14,712 nt of DNA from Caryophanales bacterium UBA6356. Its GTDB lineage: Bacteria; Bacillota_I; Bacilli_A; RFN20; CAG-826. Each line of letters begins with the position of its first letter. The first letter of the stretch is position 1. The stretch is from the NCBI GenBank assembly GCA_002440125.1, contig DJRQ01000068.1, positions 1-14,712 of the forward strand. Direction: 5' to 3'. Made by a program: the position numbers and the translations under genes. Shown in pieces: positions 6,892-14,424 of this stretch. The notes below the pieces were generated by a model. It ran no database searches. It was not told where the DNA came from and saw only the letters and a program-made list of their open reading frames with translations.

Positions 6892-9315
6892 ATGTTTGCC
6901 AACAAAATGGAATTCAAACAAGAATTCGAAAGAAGATTAAGCGAAAAATACGGTCGAAGCGTGCCTGATAGCCACATCACCGAAAAATACGATATACTGG
7001 GTGAAATGGTTCGCGATTATGGCGGCTACTATTGGCGCAATTGCCGCGATGACATCTATAAAACCGGAAAGAAACAATGCATCTATTTCTCGATGGAATT
7101 CCTCATTGGGAAGCTTCTTAAGAGCAATATGCAAAACCTTGGCATATACAAAATCGCCAAAGAAGGCTTGGCGGATTTTGGAATTGATATCGAGGATTTG
7201 GAAAAAGAGGAGCCGGATGCCGGGCTTGGCAATGGCGGTCTAGGCCGCTTGGCGGCGTGCTTTTTGGATAGCGCCGCTTCCTTGGGCCTTCCGATGCATG
7301 GCAATACCATCCGTTATGAATATGGCTTCTTTCGCCAAAAATTCGTCAACGGCCGTCAAACCGAACTCCCGGATCAATGGCTTTCGAATGGCTTCGTTTT
7401 CGAGGTCCGTAAGCCCAAACATGCCGTGGAAGTCCAATTCGGCGGCAATGCCGAAACCTATCTCAAACCCAATGGGGATTACGCGCTCCGCACGGTAAAT
7501 GCCACGTGCGTTCGAGCCGTTCCTTATGATGTGAGCATTGTCGGATATCGAAATGGGGTGGCGAATACCCTCCGCCTTTGGAGTGCTGAACCGAGCGAAA
7601 GCAATCTTCCGAAGAACATGAGCTTCAATGATTATCTTTCCACTTTGAAAGAGCTTTCCTTTGGCTTATATCCGGACGATAGCACCGAGCATGGTCGTTT
7701 GCTTCGCCTTCGCCAACAATATTTTCTCGTAAGCGCCGGTCTCCAAAGCGTGATGCGCGGGGAGATGCGCCGCTATGGAAGCTTGAAGTATTTATCGGAT
7801 CATTATGTTTTCCAACTCAATGATACCCATCCCATTCTCGCTATCCCCGAAATGATGCGCCTCTTGATGGACGAATACGGTTGGGGATGGGATGAGGCTT
7901 GGGCGACGGTCAATAAGGCTTTTGCCTATACCAACCACACCGTGATGCCAGAAGCGCTGGAAAGATGGCCGGTAAACTATGTCCAAACCCTTTTGCCGCG
8001 CGTTTATATGATTATCGAGGAGATTAATAGGAGATTTAACGCTTTCATGAATGAAAAAGGAGTTCCCGATGACAAGCGTTACTCCATGCAAATCATTAAG
8101 GATGGCCAAATCCACATGACGAACATGGCTATCTATGCCGGTTTTAGCGTTAATGGCGTGGCGAAGCTCCATACGGAGATTTTGGAACACTACACATTCA
8201 AGAATTTCTATGAGATGTTCCCTCAAAAATTCAACAACAAGACCAATGGCGTGACGCCAAGGAGATGGCTTATGTACAGCAATCCCGAGCTTGCCGAGCT
8301 CATTACTTCCAAAATTGGCGATGGTTGGATTTCCGACATGAGCAAGATTAAAGCCTTGAAAGCTTTCGATTTAGATCCCGAAACGCAAGACGCCATTATG
8401 ATGATCAAGCGCCATAACAAAGAGAAATTCGCTGATTTCGCTCTTGAGACCTATGGCATTGAGCTTGATCCAGACGCCATCTTCGACGCGCAAATCAAGC
8501 GTCTACACGCCTATAAGAGACAACTTCTTAATATCTTCCACATCATGGCGCTCTATCAAAAGCTTAAGAGCGATCCCGCTCATTTCTCCATGAAGAAACA
8601 CGTTTATATCTTTGGCGCGAAAGCCGCTCCAAGCTATGAGTACGCCAAACGCATCATCGAACTTATTCTCGCCGTTTCTGATGTCATCAATAACGACCCC
8701 GAAGCCTCGAAATTCATGAAGGTGCTTTTCGTCGAGAACTATGGCGTTTCCTTAAGCGAAAGGATCATCCCCGCCACCGACATCAGCGAACAGATTAGCA
8801 CGGCGGGAAAAGAAGCCAGCGGCACAAGCAACATGAAATTCATGATGAATGGCGCCTTAACGCTCGGAACGCTCGACGGAGCTAATATCGAAATCGCTGA
8901 TCTTGCGGGAAGAGAAAACGAAATCATCTTCGGCATGACCTCGGAAGAAGTGCAAGCGGAGTACGACAAAGGAACCTACAATCCTTGGGACATCTATAAC
9001 GCCAATCCGGAAATCAAAAACGTCATCGATAGTCTTTTTAGTGGCCCTTGGGCCAAGAAAGCGGGCGATCGCTTCCGCCTTATCTTCGATGAAGTGATGA
9101 ACCGTGGCGATCAATACTTCATTTTGAAGGATTACGAATCCTATAAGGAGGCTTGCCTTAAAGCGGAGGCCTTCTATGAGGACAAGAAAGCCTGGGCCAA
9201 GTCCGTTATCGATAACATCGCCTCTTCCGGCTATTTCTCAAGCGATAGGACGATCAAAGAATATAACCGTGACATCTGGCACTTAGTCCCTTATGAGGTA
9301 AGCGAAGATGAGTGA
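6892..9315 (+). CDS. glgP: Glycogen/starch (alpha-glucan) phosphorylase
   Basis: This 807-residue GT35 phosphorylase releases glucose-1-phosphate from the non-reducing ends of alpha-1,4-glucans, using pyridoxal phosphate. The N-terminal part carries Y-F-S-M-E-F-L-I-G-K (65-74) and the glycine-rich G-L-G-N-G-G-L-G-R-L-A-A-C-F-L-D-S (111-127). The middle has F-Q-L-N-D-T-H-P, and the C-terminal lobe has I-K-R-L-H-A-Y-K-R-Q and the cofactor motif G-T-S-N-M-K649-F, where Lys649 should form the Schiff base, followed by G-T-L-D-G-A-N-I-E-I. Length and motif order are normal. The start follows a GGAGG site. Its last eight bases overlap the dUTPase start. Being next to glgB, it supplies glycogen breakdown; glgC and glgA are not in the window. 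Confidence 0.97.
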   Translation: MFANKMEFKQEFERRLSEKYGRSVPDSHITEKYDILGEMVRDYGGYYWRNCRDDIYKTGKKQCIYFSMEFLIGKLLKSNMQNLGIYKIAKEGLADFGIDIEDLEKEEPDAGLGNGGLGRLAACFLDSAASLGLPMHGNTIRYEYGFFRQKFVNGRQTELPDQWLSNGFVFEVRKPKHAVEVQFGGNAETYLKPNGDYALRTVNATCVRAVPYDVSIVGYRNGVANTLRLWSAEPSESNLPKNMSFNDYLSTLKELSFGLYPDDSTEHGRLLRLRQQYFLVSAGLQSVMRGEMRRYGSLKYLSDHYVFQLNDTHPILAIPEMMRLLMDEYGWGWDEAWATVNKAFAYTNHTVMPEALERWPVNYVQTLLPRVYMIIEEINRRFNAFMNEKGVPDDKRYSMQIIKDGQIHMTNMAIYAGFSVNGVAKLHTEILEHYTFKNFYEMFPQKFNNKTNGVTPRRWLMYSNPELAELITSKIGDGWISDMSKIKALKAFDLDPETQDAIMMIKRHNKEKFADFALETYGIELDPDAIFDAQIKRLHAYKRQLLNIFHIMALYQKLKSDPAHFSMKKHVYIFGAKAAPSYEYAKRIIELILAVSDVINNDPEASKFMKVLFVENYGVSLSERIIPATDISEQISTAGKEASGTSNMKFMMNGALTLGTLDGANIEIADLAGRENEIIFGMTSEEVQAEYDKGTYNPWDIYNANPEIKNVIDSLFSGPWAKKAGDRFRLIFDEVMNRGDQYFILKDYESYKEACLKAEAFYEDKKAWAKSVIDNIASSGYFSSDRTIKEYNRDIWHLVPYEVSEDE

Positions 9316-9805
9316 GTTTTATTCTTTGAAAGAGCTCTATAGCCTTCAAAAAGGGCTCGATAAGGAGATTGCGGAAAAACACAATGTGACTTACGAATCG
9401 ACTTTCGAGAAACGCCTATTGGCTCTTTTCGTGGAGCTAGGGGAGTTTGCTAACGAAACGCGTTGCTTTAAGTTTTGGTCTCTTAAAGGGCCAAGCGAAA
9501 AGGACGTTATCCTCGACGAATATGCCGATGCCATCCATTTCTTTTTGTCGCTTGGTCTCGCCATAGATATCGATGATTTCCATTTTTCTTTCCTTAAAGA
9601 CGAGAAAACTTTGAGCCAAGCTATCCTTGGGGTTTACGAAAAAGTGTTGGAATTCGATAAGGATAGGAACGAAGAAAGATATCGAAACGCTTTCCAAAGT
9701 TTTCTCGACCTCTTGCCTTTGATGGGTTATGGCTTTCAAGATATGGAAGAAGCCTATAAAAAGAAACTTGCCGTCAATTATAAGCGACAAGAGACGCATT
9801 ATTGA
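9308..9805 (+). CDS. Dimeric all-alpha dUTPase (dUTPase_2 family)
   Basis: The 165-residue protein matches the dimeric dUTPase family of the MazG-like all-alpha NTP pyrophosphatases, which hydrolyse dUTP to dUMP and diphosphate and keep uracil out of DNA. The Mg2+-binding pattern is visible as E43-L-G-E46 with F-A-N-E50, a family-typical C-F-K-F-W aromatic stretch, and D-E71-Y-A-D74-A-I-H-F-F. The residue spacing matches the E-x2-E ... E-x2-D arrangement of this fold. The ATG overlaps the glgP stop by eight bases (ATGAGTGA), with GAGG nine bases upstream inside glgP, so translation is probably coupled. Its presence in a glycogen operon looks like genomic hitchhiking rather than a shared pathway. 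Another MazG-like NTP pyrophosphatase is the main alternative. Confidence 0.85.
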   Translation: MSEFYSLKELYSLQKGLDKEIAEKHNVTYESTFEKRLLALFVELGEFANETRCFKFWSLKGPSEKDVILDEYADAIHFFLSLGLAIDIDDFHFSFLKDEKTLSQAILGVYEKVLEFDKDRNEERYRNAFQSFLDLLPLMGYGFQDMEEAYKKKLAVNYKRQETHY

Positions 9806-11529
9806 TAGAGATGGGACAAAAAGCGCTGGATTTGCTAAGGAATTTCGAAAAGTGGACTTCGAAAAGATGGGCCAAAGCTCTTCTTTTTGGCTTTGGGTTC
9901 CTTTTTATCGTCCTTTGCCATTTCGCTTTTTGCTTCAAACTCGATGGATTCTACGCTTCTTACGAATATGGCTTTAGAAACACCGCTTCTTTGAAAGCGG
10001 CCGTGACTCTTTTTAGCATTGCTCTTCTTTTGGTTGTCTTGGCCTTGGGCTATCTTTTTTACCGAAAGGAATTAACTGCAAAACGTTTCGGAAACGCTCT
10101 CCTTCTAGTTGTTTTCCTTGTTGTTCTTTTGCTTGGAGGCTTCCGCAATTTCAATAGCAATACGTTCACCCATGATTTCCAAGTCTTTGGCAAAGGCGGC
10201 CATTGGGAAATTATCTACGGCATCTTCAAGACGGGGCAAATTCCGCCTGTGGATTTGACGAACCAATTCTACCAGGTGAAGTTCTATCATACGATTGGGG
10301 CCTATTTTGCGAAGATTTTCTCTTTTTTGATTCCTTCTACAACTGGCATAAGCCTTACCATTTTCGAGGGTGAGGCTTCCTTATCGCTTCATGACGCCGC
10401 CTCTTTGGAATGCATTCGAATCCTTGAAGCTTATTTCGGTTGCCTCAATTTCTATTTTATCGCTAAGATTTTCGAACGTTTGTTCAAGGGAGACGGCAGG
10501 AGGGCTCTCTTATCAAGCGCCTTTTGCTTTGTCCTTCCTTCTTTATATTTCGTGATCTACTCAAAGAATAACGATTTGTTTGCCTTGACCTTTTCTTTGC
10601 TTTCGCTTCATCTTGCTCTATTTTGGCAGGAAAAAAGAAGTTTCCTTCGCATCTTTTTGCTCGCTTTATCGATCGCGGCGGCTATGGAAAGCAAGCTCAA
10701 TAGCGCTCTTATCGCTTTTCCCATCGCTTTTGTTTTCCTTCGCGAGTTGCTTCGCCTTTATTCCCAAAAAGAAAAAAGCGAAAGGAAGCTTCGACGCCGT
10801 TTTTGGCTCCAGATGCTTTGTTTCGGGATAGTGGTTTTTCCTCTTGCTCTTTTTGGGCATATCTATCAATCGCTTCGCTATGGCGAGCCATTTGGTTATG
10901 TTTTGGACTTAGAAGCCAATGGCCCGAACTACATGCATGTCGATAACGCCTTTTACACTTTCTTTTTCCGTTTCCTCGCCTTTCCCTCTCCCGATTTGTT
11001 TAGCGATGTGTCCAATATCCGCGCTTATATCCCTGTTTCGGGCGGTCCCAGTCTCCAATACGTTTGGGGGAAGATCGATTACAATGCCTGGACGGCTTTT
11101 TTTAAGACGACTCTTTGGGAAGAACATAACGCTTTCTATTTGATCGGCACTTCTTCTTTGGGCGTTTTCCTCGTTTACGCCATCTATGTCCTTTTCCTTC
11201 TTCTTGGTCTTATTCTTTTCTTCCATCTCATTTTCAAAAGCGTCTTCTATCTCTATGGCATCAAAGAGAGAAAAAGAAGTGCGAAACTCTCTTTTTCGAC
11301 TTCCTTCTTCCTTCTTCTTGGCCTTCCTCACGCGGCGGCGTATCTTTATTTTTGCTACAAATATCAGGTCGGTTGCACGATGAATGCCCGATATGCTTTG
11401 CTTCTTTATTTGCCTTTGAGCGCTCTCTTAAGCGACTTCTTTATGGGCTTCCTTAAGAAAAAAGGGACCAACTATGTCTTTTTCGAAAAGAAAACTTCGC
11501 AAATGCATGAAGAGGAGGGAACGACTTGA
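9802..11529 (+). CDS. Multi-pass GT-C (GT39/PMT-like) membrane glycosyltransferase
   Basis: The 575-residue integral membrane protein has roughly ten or more hydrophobic segments (for example about 25-46, 66-87, 98-114, 237-253, 283-310, 336-355, 445-480, 500-518 and 530-550). The long first outer loop contains T-H-D125-F-Q, H-W-E-I-I-Y-G and G-Q-I-P-P, and the C-terminal part has M-N-A-R-Y-A-L-L-L-Y-L-P-L. Both are typical of polyprenyl-phosphate-sugar-dependent GT-C transferases, where an acidic residue of loop 1 is catalytic. The acceptor cannot be told from sequence; cell-surface glycan or protein glycosylation is inference. The start used is a TTG at 9802 inside the dUTPase stop, with AAGAGA seven bases upstream; an ATG at 9811 would shorten it by three residues. 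The stop overlaps the next gene's TTG. Confidence 0.7.
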   Translation: MIEMGQKALDLLRNFEKWTSKRWAKALLFGFGFLFIVLCHFAFCFKLDGFYASYEYGFRNTASLKAAVTLFSIALLLVVLALGYLFYRKELTAKRFGNALLLVVFLVVLLLGGFRNFNSNTFTHDFQVFGKGGHWEIIYGIFKTGQIPPVDLTNQFYQVKFYHTIGAYFAKIFSFLIPSTTGISLTIFEGEASLSLHDAASLECIRILEAYFGCLNFYFIAKIFERLFKGDGRRALLSSAFCFVLPSLYFVIYSKNNDLFALTFSLLSLHLALFWQEKRSFLRIFLLALSIAAAMESKLNSALIAFPIAFVFLRELLRLYSQKEKSERKLRRRFWLQMLCFGIVVFPLALFGHIYQSLRYGEPFGYVLDLEANGPNYMHVDNAFYTFFFRFLAFPSPDLFSDVSNIRAYIPVSGGPSLQYVWGKIDYNAWTAFFKTTLWEEHNAFYLIGTSSLGVFLVYAIYVLFLLLGLILFFHLIFKSVFYLYGIKERKRSAKLSFSTSFFLLLGLPHAAAYLYFCYKYQVGCTMNARYALLLYLPLSALLSDFFMGFLKKKGTNYVFFEKKTSQMHEEEGTT

Positions 11530-12092
11530 AAACTTGTTTTTATCTCTTTTTGGCGACAAAGCCATTTTCTCATAAGGGGTTTGCCGAATCCTTGGGATCT
11601 TTTGATCTCCCTTTTCATATCTCATACGAAAGCGAGTTAAGGGGATCGATCGAGTGCCCTCCGAGACTCGGAATGCTTTTGTCGAATACCTTGTTCACCA
11701 TCCACGACGATCTGGATACGACCCTCGTCCTTTTGGAAGCGCCAAAAAAATCTCTTTTAAGCGAAAAACTTCTAGAACAAGCCCTTTCCTACTTTCCGAA
11801 TCAAGTCGTTTGCCTTAGCGATATTCTCTTAAAAGAGTTCAGCTTTGGCAATTTCTCGAGCATCCCTCTTTTGAAAAACGAATTTAAAGAAGTCCCTCAC
11901 GAATTAATGCTCACGGCGGGAGCCTATTTAAGGACGAATCTGAACGCTTGCCTAACGGCTGAGACTCTTTATATCCACCGGAATACCTTCAATTACCGAT
12001 TAAACGCCTTCATCGAAAAGACGGGCCTTGATATCCGAGAATACCATAATGCCCTCTTGCTTGAGTTCTATTTTCAATTTTGCGGGAATTGA
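11526..12092 (+). CDS. Short PucR/CdaR-type HTH regulator-like protein
   Basis: The C-terminal 60 residues (about 128-187) match the PucR C-terminal helix-turn-helix: L-M-L-T-A-G-A-Y-L, N-A-C-L-T-A-E-T-L-Y-I-H-R-N-T-F-N-Y-R-L, then E-K-T-G-L-D-I. The roughly 120 preceding residues have no domain I recognise and are much shorter than the sensory parts of usual PucR or CdaR proteins. Its target is probably a nearby carbohydrate operon, which is inference only. The TTG start at 11526 is well supported: AGGAGGG ends seven bases upstream, and the TTG overlaps the TGA of the GT-C gene. It is the last gene of the glgB run. Confidence 0.75.
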   Translation: MKTCFYLFLATKPFSHKGFAESLGSFDLPFHISYESELRGSIECPPRLGMLLSNTLFTIHDDLDTTLVLLEAPKKSLLSEKLLEQALSYFPNQVVCLSDILLKEFSFGNFSSIPLLKNEFKEVPHELMLTAGAYLRTNLNACLTAETLYIHRNTFNYRLNAFIEKTGLDIREYHNALLLEFYFQFCGN

Positions 12093-12107
12093 AAAAAGCT
12101 TCTTTCG

Positions 12108-12119
12108 CGTCTTTAGACG
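12108..12119. other. Small symmetric hairpin between convergent stops
   Basis: CGTC-TTTA-GACG is a perfect 4-bp stem with a TTTA loop in the 28-base gap between the PucR-like stop and the TM2 stop. A T6 run for the minus strand lies 12 bases beyond it (plus-strand A-run at 12092-12097). It may help both units terminate but is weak. Confidence 0.25.
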
Positions 12120-12120
12120 T

Positions 12121-12467
12121 TCAATCGATATTCCAATTGCTTAAGACGTTTCCGTCGATATCTTCAAAGCTGCCGCAAAGGATCATGATGATATCGACCA
12201 ATTGCCCTATGCCGAATAGCCCAAAGGTCAGAAGCCACAAGACGCCCGTCCCTATTTTGCCAGCGTAGAAGCGGTGAATGCCCGCTACACCCGTGCAATA
12301 GAAGAGGGCGCAAAGGATGGTGGCAAGGCCTCTTGATTTTGTTGAAACGCCAGCCTTGGAAGAGCTTGTTTGGAAGGAATCCTTCGTTTCCTCTAAAGAA
12401 GCACCGCAATTTGTGCAAAAGACCGATGAATCTTCGTTTTGGCGCCGCATCTTGGACAATATTTCAT
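12121..12467 (-). CDS. Zinc-ribbon plus TM2-domain membrane protein with an apparent one-base frameshift
   Basis: The C-terminal part is a clear TM2 domain: two membrane helices with G-I-H-R-F-Y-A-G-K-I-G-T-G between them, and G-Q-L-V-D-I-I-M-I-L then D-G-N-V-L at the end. Ahead of it is half of a zinc ribbon, C-T-N-C-G-A. The open frame begins only at a TTG at 12459. Eight bases further up, ATG at 12467 with GAGG ten bases upstream begins M-K-Y-C-P-R-C-G-A-K, exactly the missing first half of a two-CxxC zinc ribbon, but in another frame. Adding one A to the AAAA run at 12440-12437 would join the two as C-P-R-C-G-A-K-N-E-D. So the gene is either broken or the base is an assembly error. Function unknown; TM2 proteins are small membrane proteins. 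Confidence 0.8.
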
Positions 12468-12491
12468 AGTTCGATGACCTCGTTTGCTTAA

Positions 12492-12497
12492 ATTATA
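12492..12497 (-). promoter_or_regulatory. -10 box for the zinc-ribbon/TM2 gene
   Basis: TATAAT on the minus strand lies 24 bases before the ATG at 12467, leaving room for the GAGG site. This supports 12467 as the ancestral start. No clear -35 is seen. Confidence 0.5.
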
Positions 12498-12548
12498 AAA
12501 CTATTTTTTTACCCTTTGTGGCGAAAGAATATCGTTAAGCAATACGAA

Positions 12549-12565
12549 TTGTGCAATATGCACAA
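12549..12565. promoter_or_regulatory. Perfect 17-bp palindrome, candidate operator
   Basis: TTGTGCA-ATA-TGCACAA has two exact 7-base arms around a 3-base centre. It lies 51 bases before the ABC ATPase start and touches the candidate -35 box at 12564. The odd-length symmetry fits a dimeric repressor or activator; its regulator is unknown. Confidence 0.65.
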
Positions 12566-12592
12566 GACAACATATTGAAAATGACTTAAACT
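12564..12592 (+). promoter_or_regulatory. Candidate promoter of the ABC ATPase gene
   Basis: AAGACA at 12564-12569 and TAAACT at 12587-12592 are 17 bp apart, each matching four of six consensus bases. Transcription would start near 12599, just before the AAGGAG ribosome site (12603-12608, 8 bases before ATG). A TTGAAA at 12575 has no matching -10. Confidence 0.4.
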
Positions 12593-12616
12593 AGTCGCAA
12601 TTAAGGAGCATATCAA

Positions 12617-14140
12617 ATGGCTTTATTCAAAAAGAAGAAGACCGATGAAAATAAGCTCGGCCTTCATGTCGTCACGCGCGAAGAGATCAAAGCGCGTCAA
12701 GAAGAACTCGCCAAGCTTGCCGAGGCGGGGGAACCAAAAGATCTCGGTTACGTCTCTCTCCGCCACGTCGACAAAGTCTACGATAATGGCGTCCAAGCCG
12801 TTTTCGACTTCACTTTGGACATCAAGAAGCAGGAGTTCATCGTCTTTGTCGGTCCTTCGGGGTGTGGCAAATCGACGACTCTTCGTATGATTGCGGGCTT
12901 AGAAGACATCACCAATGGCGACCTTTATATCGACGGGGAATACGCCAACGACAAGTCGCCTAAGGACCGTGACATCGCCATGGTCTTCCAAAGCTATGCC
13001 CTCTATCCCCATATGACGGTTTATAACAACATGGCCTTCGGTTTAAAGATCCGTCATCTTCCGAAAGATGAGATCGATAAGCGCGTCCACGATGCCGCGA
13101 AGATCCTTCAAATCGAGCAATTCCTCGATCGTAAGCCCAAAGCCCTCTCGGGCGGCCAACGTCAACGTGTCGCTTTAGGACGCGCGATTGTCCGTAACGC
13201 CAAGGTGTTCTTGATGGACGAACCACTTAGTAACCTCGATGCCAAGCTCCGTGTCCAAATGCGTAGCGAAATCATTAAGCTTCACGAATCTCTTGGCGCG
13301 ACCACCATTTACGTCACCCACGACCAGACGGAAGCTATGACGATGGCAACCCGCATCGTTGTTATGAAACTTGGCTACATCCAACAAATCGGGACGCCTA
13401 TTGAAATCTATAACCATCCAGCCAATCTCTTCGTCGCGAGCTTTATCGGCAGCCCAGCCATGAACCTATTGAAGTGCACCTACGACAAAGGCGTTCTCAA
13501 ATTCAGCAATGGCCATGAAATCAAACTGAGCGAAGAAGCGAAGAAAGCCCACGAAGACTTCTATAAGAATCGAGTGGCGGAAGTGACTTCGGCGTTAAAT
13601 GATGCCAAAGCGAAATGGGAAGAAAAGAAGGTACTCGCCGATGCTGATGCGAAGCGCGCAGCAAAAATCGCCTCGCTCGAAGAAAGCGTCGAAGCGCTTA
13701 AAGCCCAAACGCCAGAAGCGGGCAAAGAAGAAGCCCAGGCCAATCGCATTGCCGATATGGAAGGCAAGATCGCCGCTTTGAAAGAACCCGATGCCGAACT
13801 CGCTAAGAAGATCGCTACCCTTAGCGCCTCTCTCCAAAAGCTCGAGGAAGGCGTCAAGAGCGGTACCCATGAAGTGATTTATGGCATCCGCCCAGAAGAT
13901 ATCCACGAAGGCGATAAAGCCCATGTCGAGAAGTATAAGAGCGAACCTTTTGAGATTACGGTTAGCGTGGCTGAGCTCCTTGGGCATGAATACTATGTCC
14001 ATACGGATCTTTGCGGCACCGATGTCATCGCCAAGATTCCTCTTACCAAGGCCATCAAGAGCGGCGACAAACTGCAAGTCCTCTTCGATTTCCCTAAAGC
14101 GCACATCTTCGATCCGGAAACCGAAAAGAGAATCTATTAA
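12617..14140 (+). CDS. Sugar ABC transporter ATPase (MsmK/UgpC/MalK type) with N-terminal extension and coiled-coil insert
   Basis: This cytoplasmic ATPase energises carbohydrate import. Motifs are complete: Walker A G79-P-S-G-C-G-K85-S-T, Q-loop Gln125 in V-F-Q-S-Y-A-L-Y-P-H, signature L-S-G-G-Q (177-181), Walker B F-L-M-D201-E202-P, D-loop S-N-L-D and H-loop His235. The C-terminal OB-type regulatory domain resumes at Y-G-I-R-P-E-D (422-428). At 507 residues it is about 130-140 longer than usual MsmK/UgpC. A charged extension of about 45 residues precedes the ATPase, and about 100 residues (roughly 318-415), rich in Ala, Lys and Glu and predicted by eye to be coiled coil, interrupt the OB domain. 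Some Mollicute UgpC proteins are also enlarged. Permeases are not in the window. The AAGGAG site fixes the start; a terminator follows. Confidence 0.93.
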   Translation: MALFKKKKTDENKLGLHVVTREEIKARQEELAKLAEAGEPKDLGYVSLRHVDKVYDNGVQAVFDFTLDIKKQEFIVFVGPSGCGKSTTLRMIAGLEDITNGDLYIDGEYANDKSPKDRDIAMVFQSYALYPHMTVYNNMAFGLKIRHLPKDEIDKRVHDAAKILQIEQFLDRKPKALSGGQRQRVALGRAIVRNAKVFLMDEPLSNLDAKLRVQMRSEIIKLHESLGATTIYVTHDQTEAMTMATRIVVMKLGYIQQIGTPIEIYNHPANLFVASFIGSPAMNLLKCTYDKGVLKFSNGHEIKLSEEAKKAHEDFYKNRVAEVTSALNDAKAKWEEKKVLADADAKRAAKIASLEESVEALKAQTPEAGKEEAQANRIADMEGKIAALKEPDAELAKKIATLSASLQKLEEGVKSGTHEVIYGIRPEDIHEGDKAHVEKYKSEPFEITVSVAELLGHEYYVHTDLCGTDVIAKIPLTKAIKSGDKLQVLFDFPKAHIFDPETEKRIY

Positions 14141-14155
14141 TTTCGTTGGTCGGTG

Positions 14156-14182
14156 AAGAGAGGCTTCGGCCTCTCTTTTTTT
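14156..14182 (+). terminator. Strong intrinsic terminator after ABC ATPase gene
   Basis: AAGAGAGGC, loop TTCG, GCCTCTCTT forms a perfect 9-bp stem with a UUCG tetraloop and a run of seven T. It begins 16 bases after the stop codon, so the ATPase gene is transcribed apart from the lipoprotein gene. Confidence 0.93.
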
Positions 14183-14397
14183 ACATTTTCTTCATAATTT
14201 GAAATAGATTCGTTTCTATCGAATATATTCTCTTTTTCTCAGGTTTTGAATCGTATTTTCGGCTCTATGAAAAAGTTTTTAATAGGGGTATATTCAAAAA
14301 CCAAATTAATTGTTTGACTTGACTTTATCGGACAAATTCCACGATTGTTAAGAATGTTATTAAGCACTTTTATCGCTGGTCTTGCAAGCTTTTTCGT
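14183..14397. other. AT-rich intergenic stretch without a recognised gene
   Basis: No supported ORF or RNA was seen. It holds a perfect 10-bp palindrome GAATATATTC at 14221-14230 and a tandem TTGACTTGACT at 14314-14324 that looks like a doubled -35 box but has no -10 at 16-18 bp. This may be an upstream control region of the lipoprotein gene. Confidence 0.5.
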
Positions 14398-14415
14398 TTG
14401 GTAAGCGTTTTCATC
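14398..14415 (+). promoter_or_regulatory. cre-like catabolite-control site
   Basis: TTGGTAAGCGTTTTCATC agrees with the CcpA cre consensus WWTGNAARCGNWWWCAWW at 16 of 18 positions; the exceptions are G for T at position 3 and the last base. It lies just upstream of the candidate promoter of the lipoprotein gene. A LacI-family sugar repressor could use a similar sequence. Confidence 0.55.
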
Positions 14416-14424
14416 AAAAAACTA

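Noticed and set aside
12108..12119. CGTC-TTTA-GACG hairpin as a true bidirectional terminator
   Set aside because: A 4-bp stem is too weak and no T-run directly follows on either strand; kept only as a low-confidence structural feature.
12431..12467. Programmed -1 frameshifting in the TM2 gene
   Set aside because: Only four A residues are present and the site does not fit a canonical slippery heptamer; a simple one-base deletion is the better explanation.
13561..14104. Long antisense open frames (98 and 169 residues) opposite the ABC ATPase insert
   Set aside because: They mirror the biased Ala/Lys/Glu codons of the real gene; no start signals or domains are visible.
14314..14324. Tandem TTGACTTGACT as -35 boxes
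   Set aside because: No acceptable -10 lies 16-18 bp downstream of either copy.
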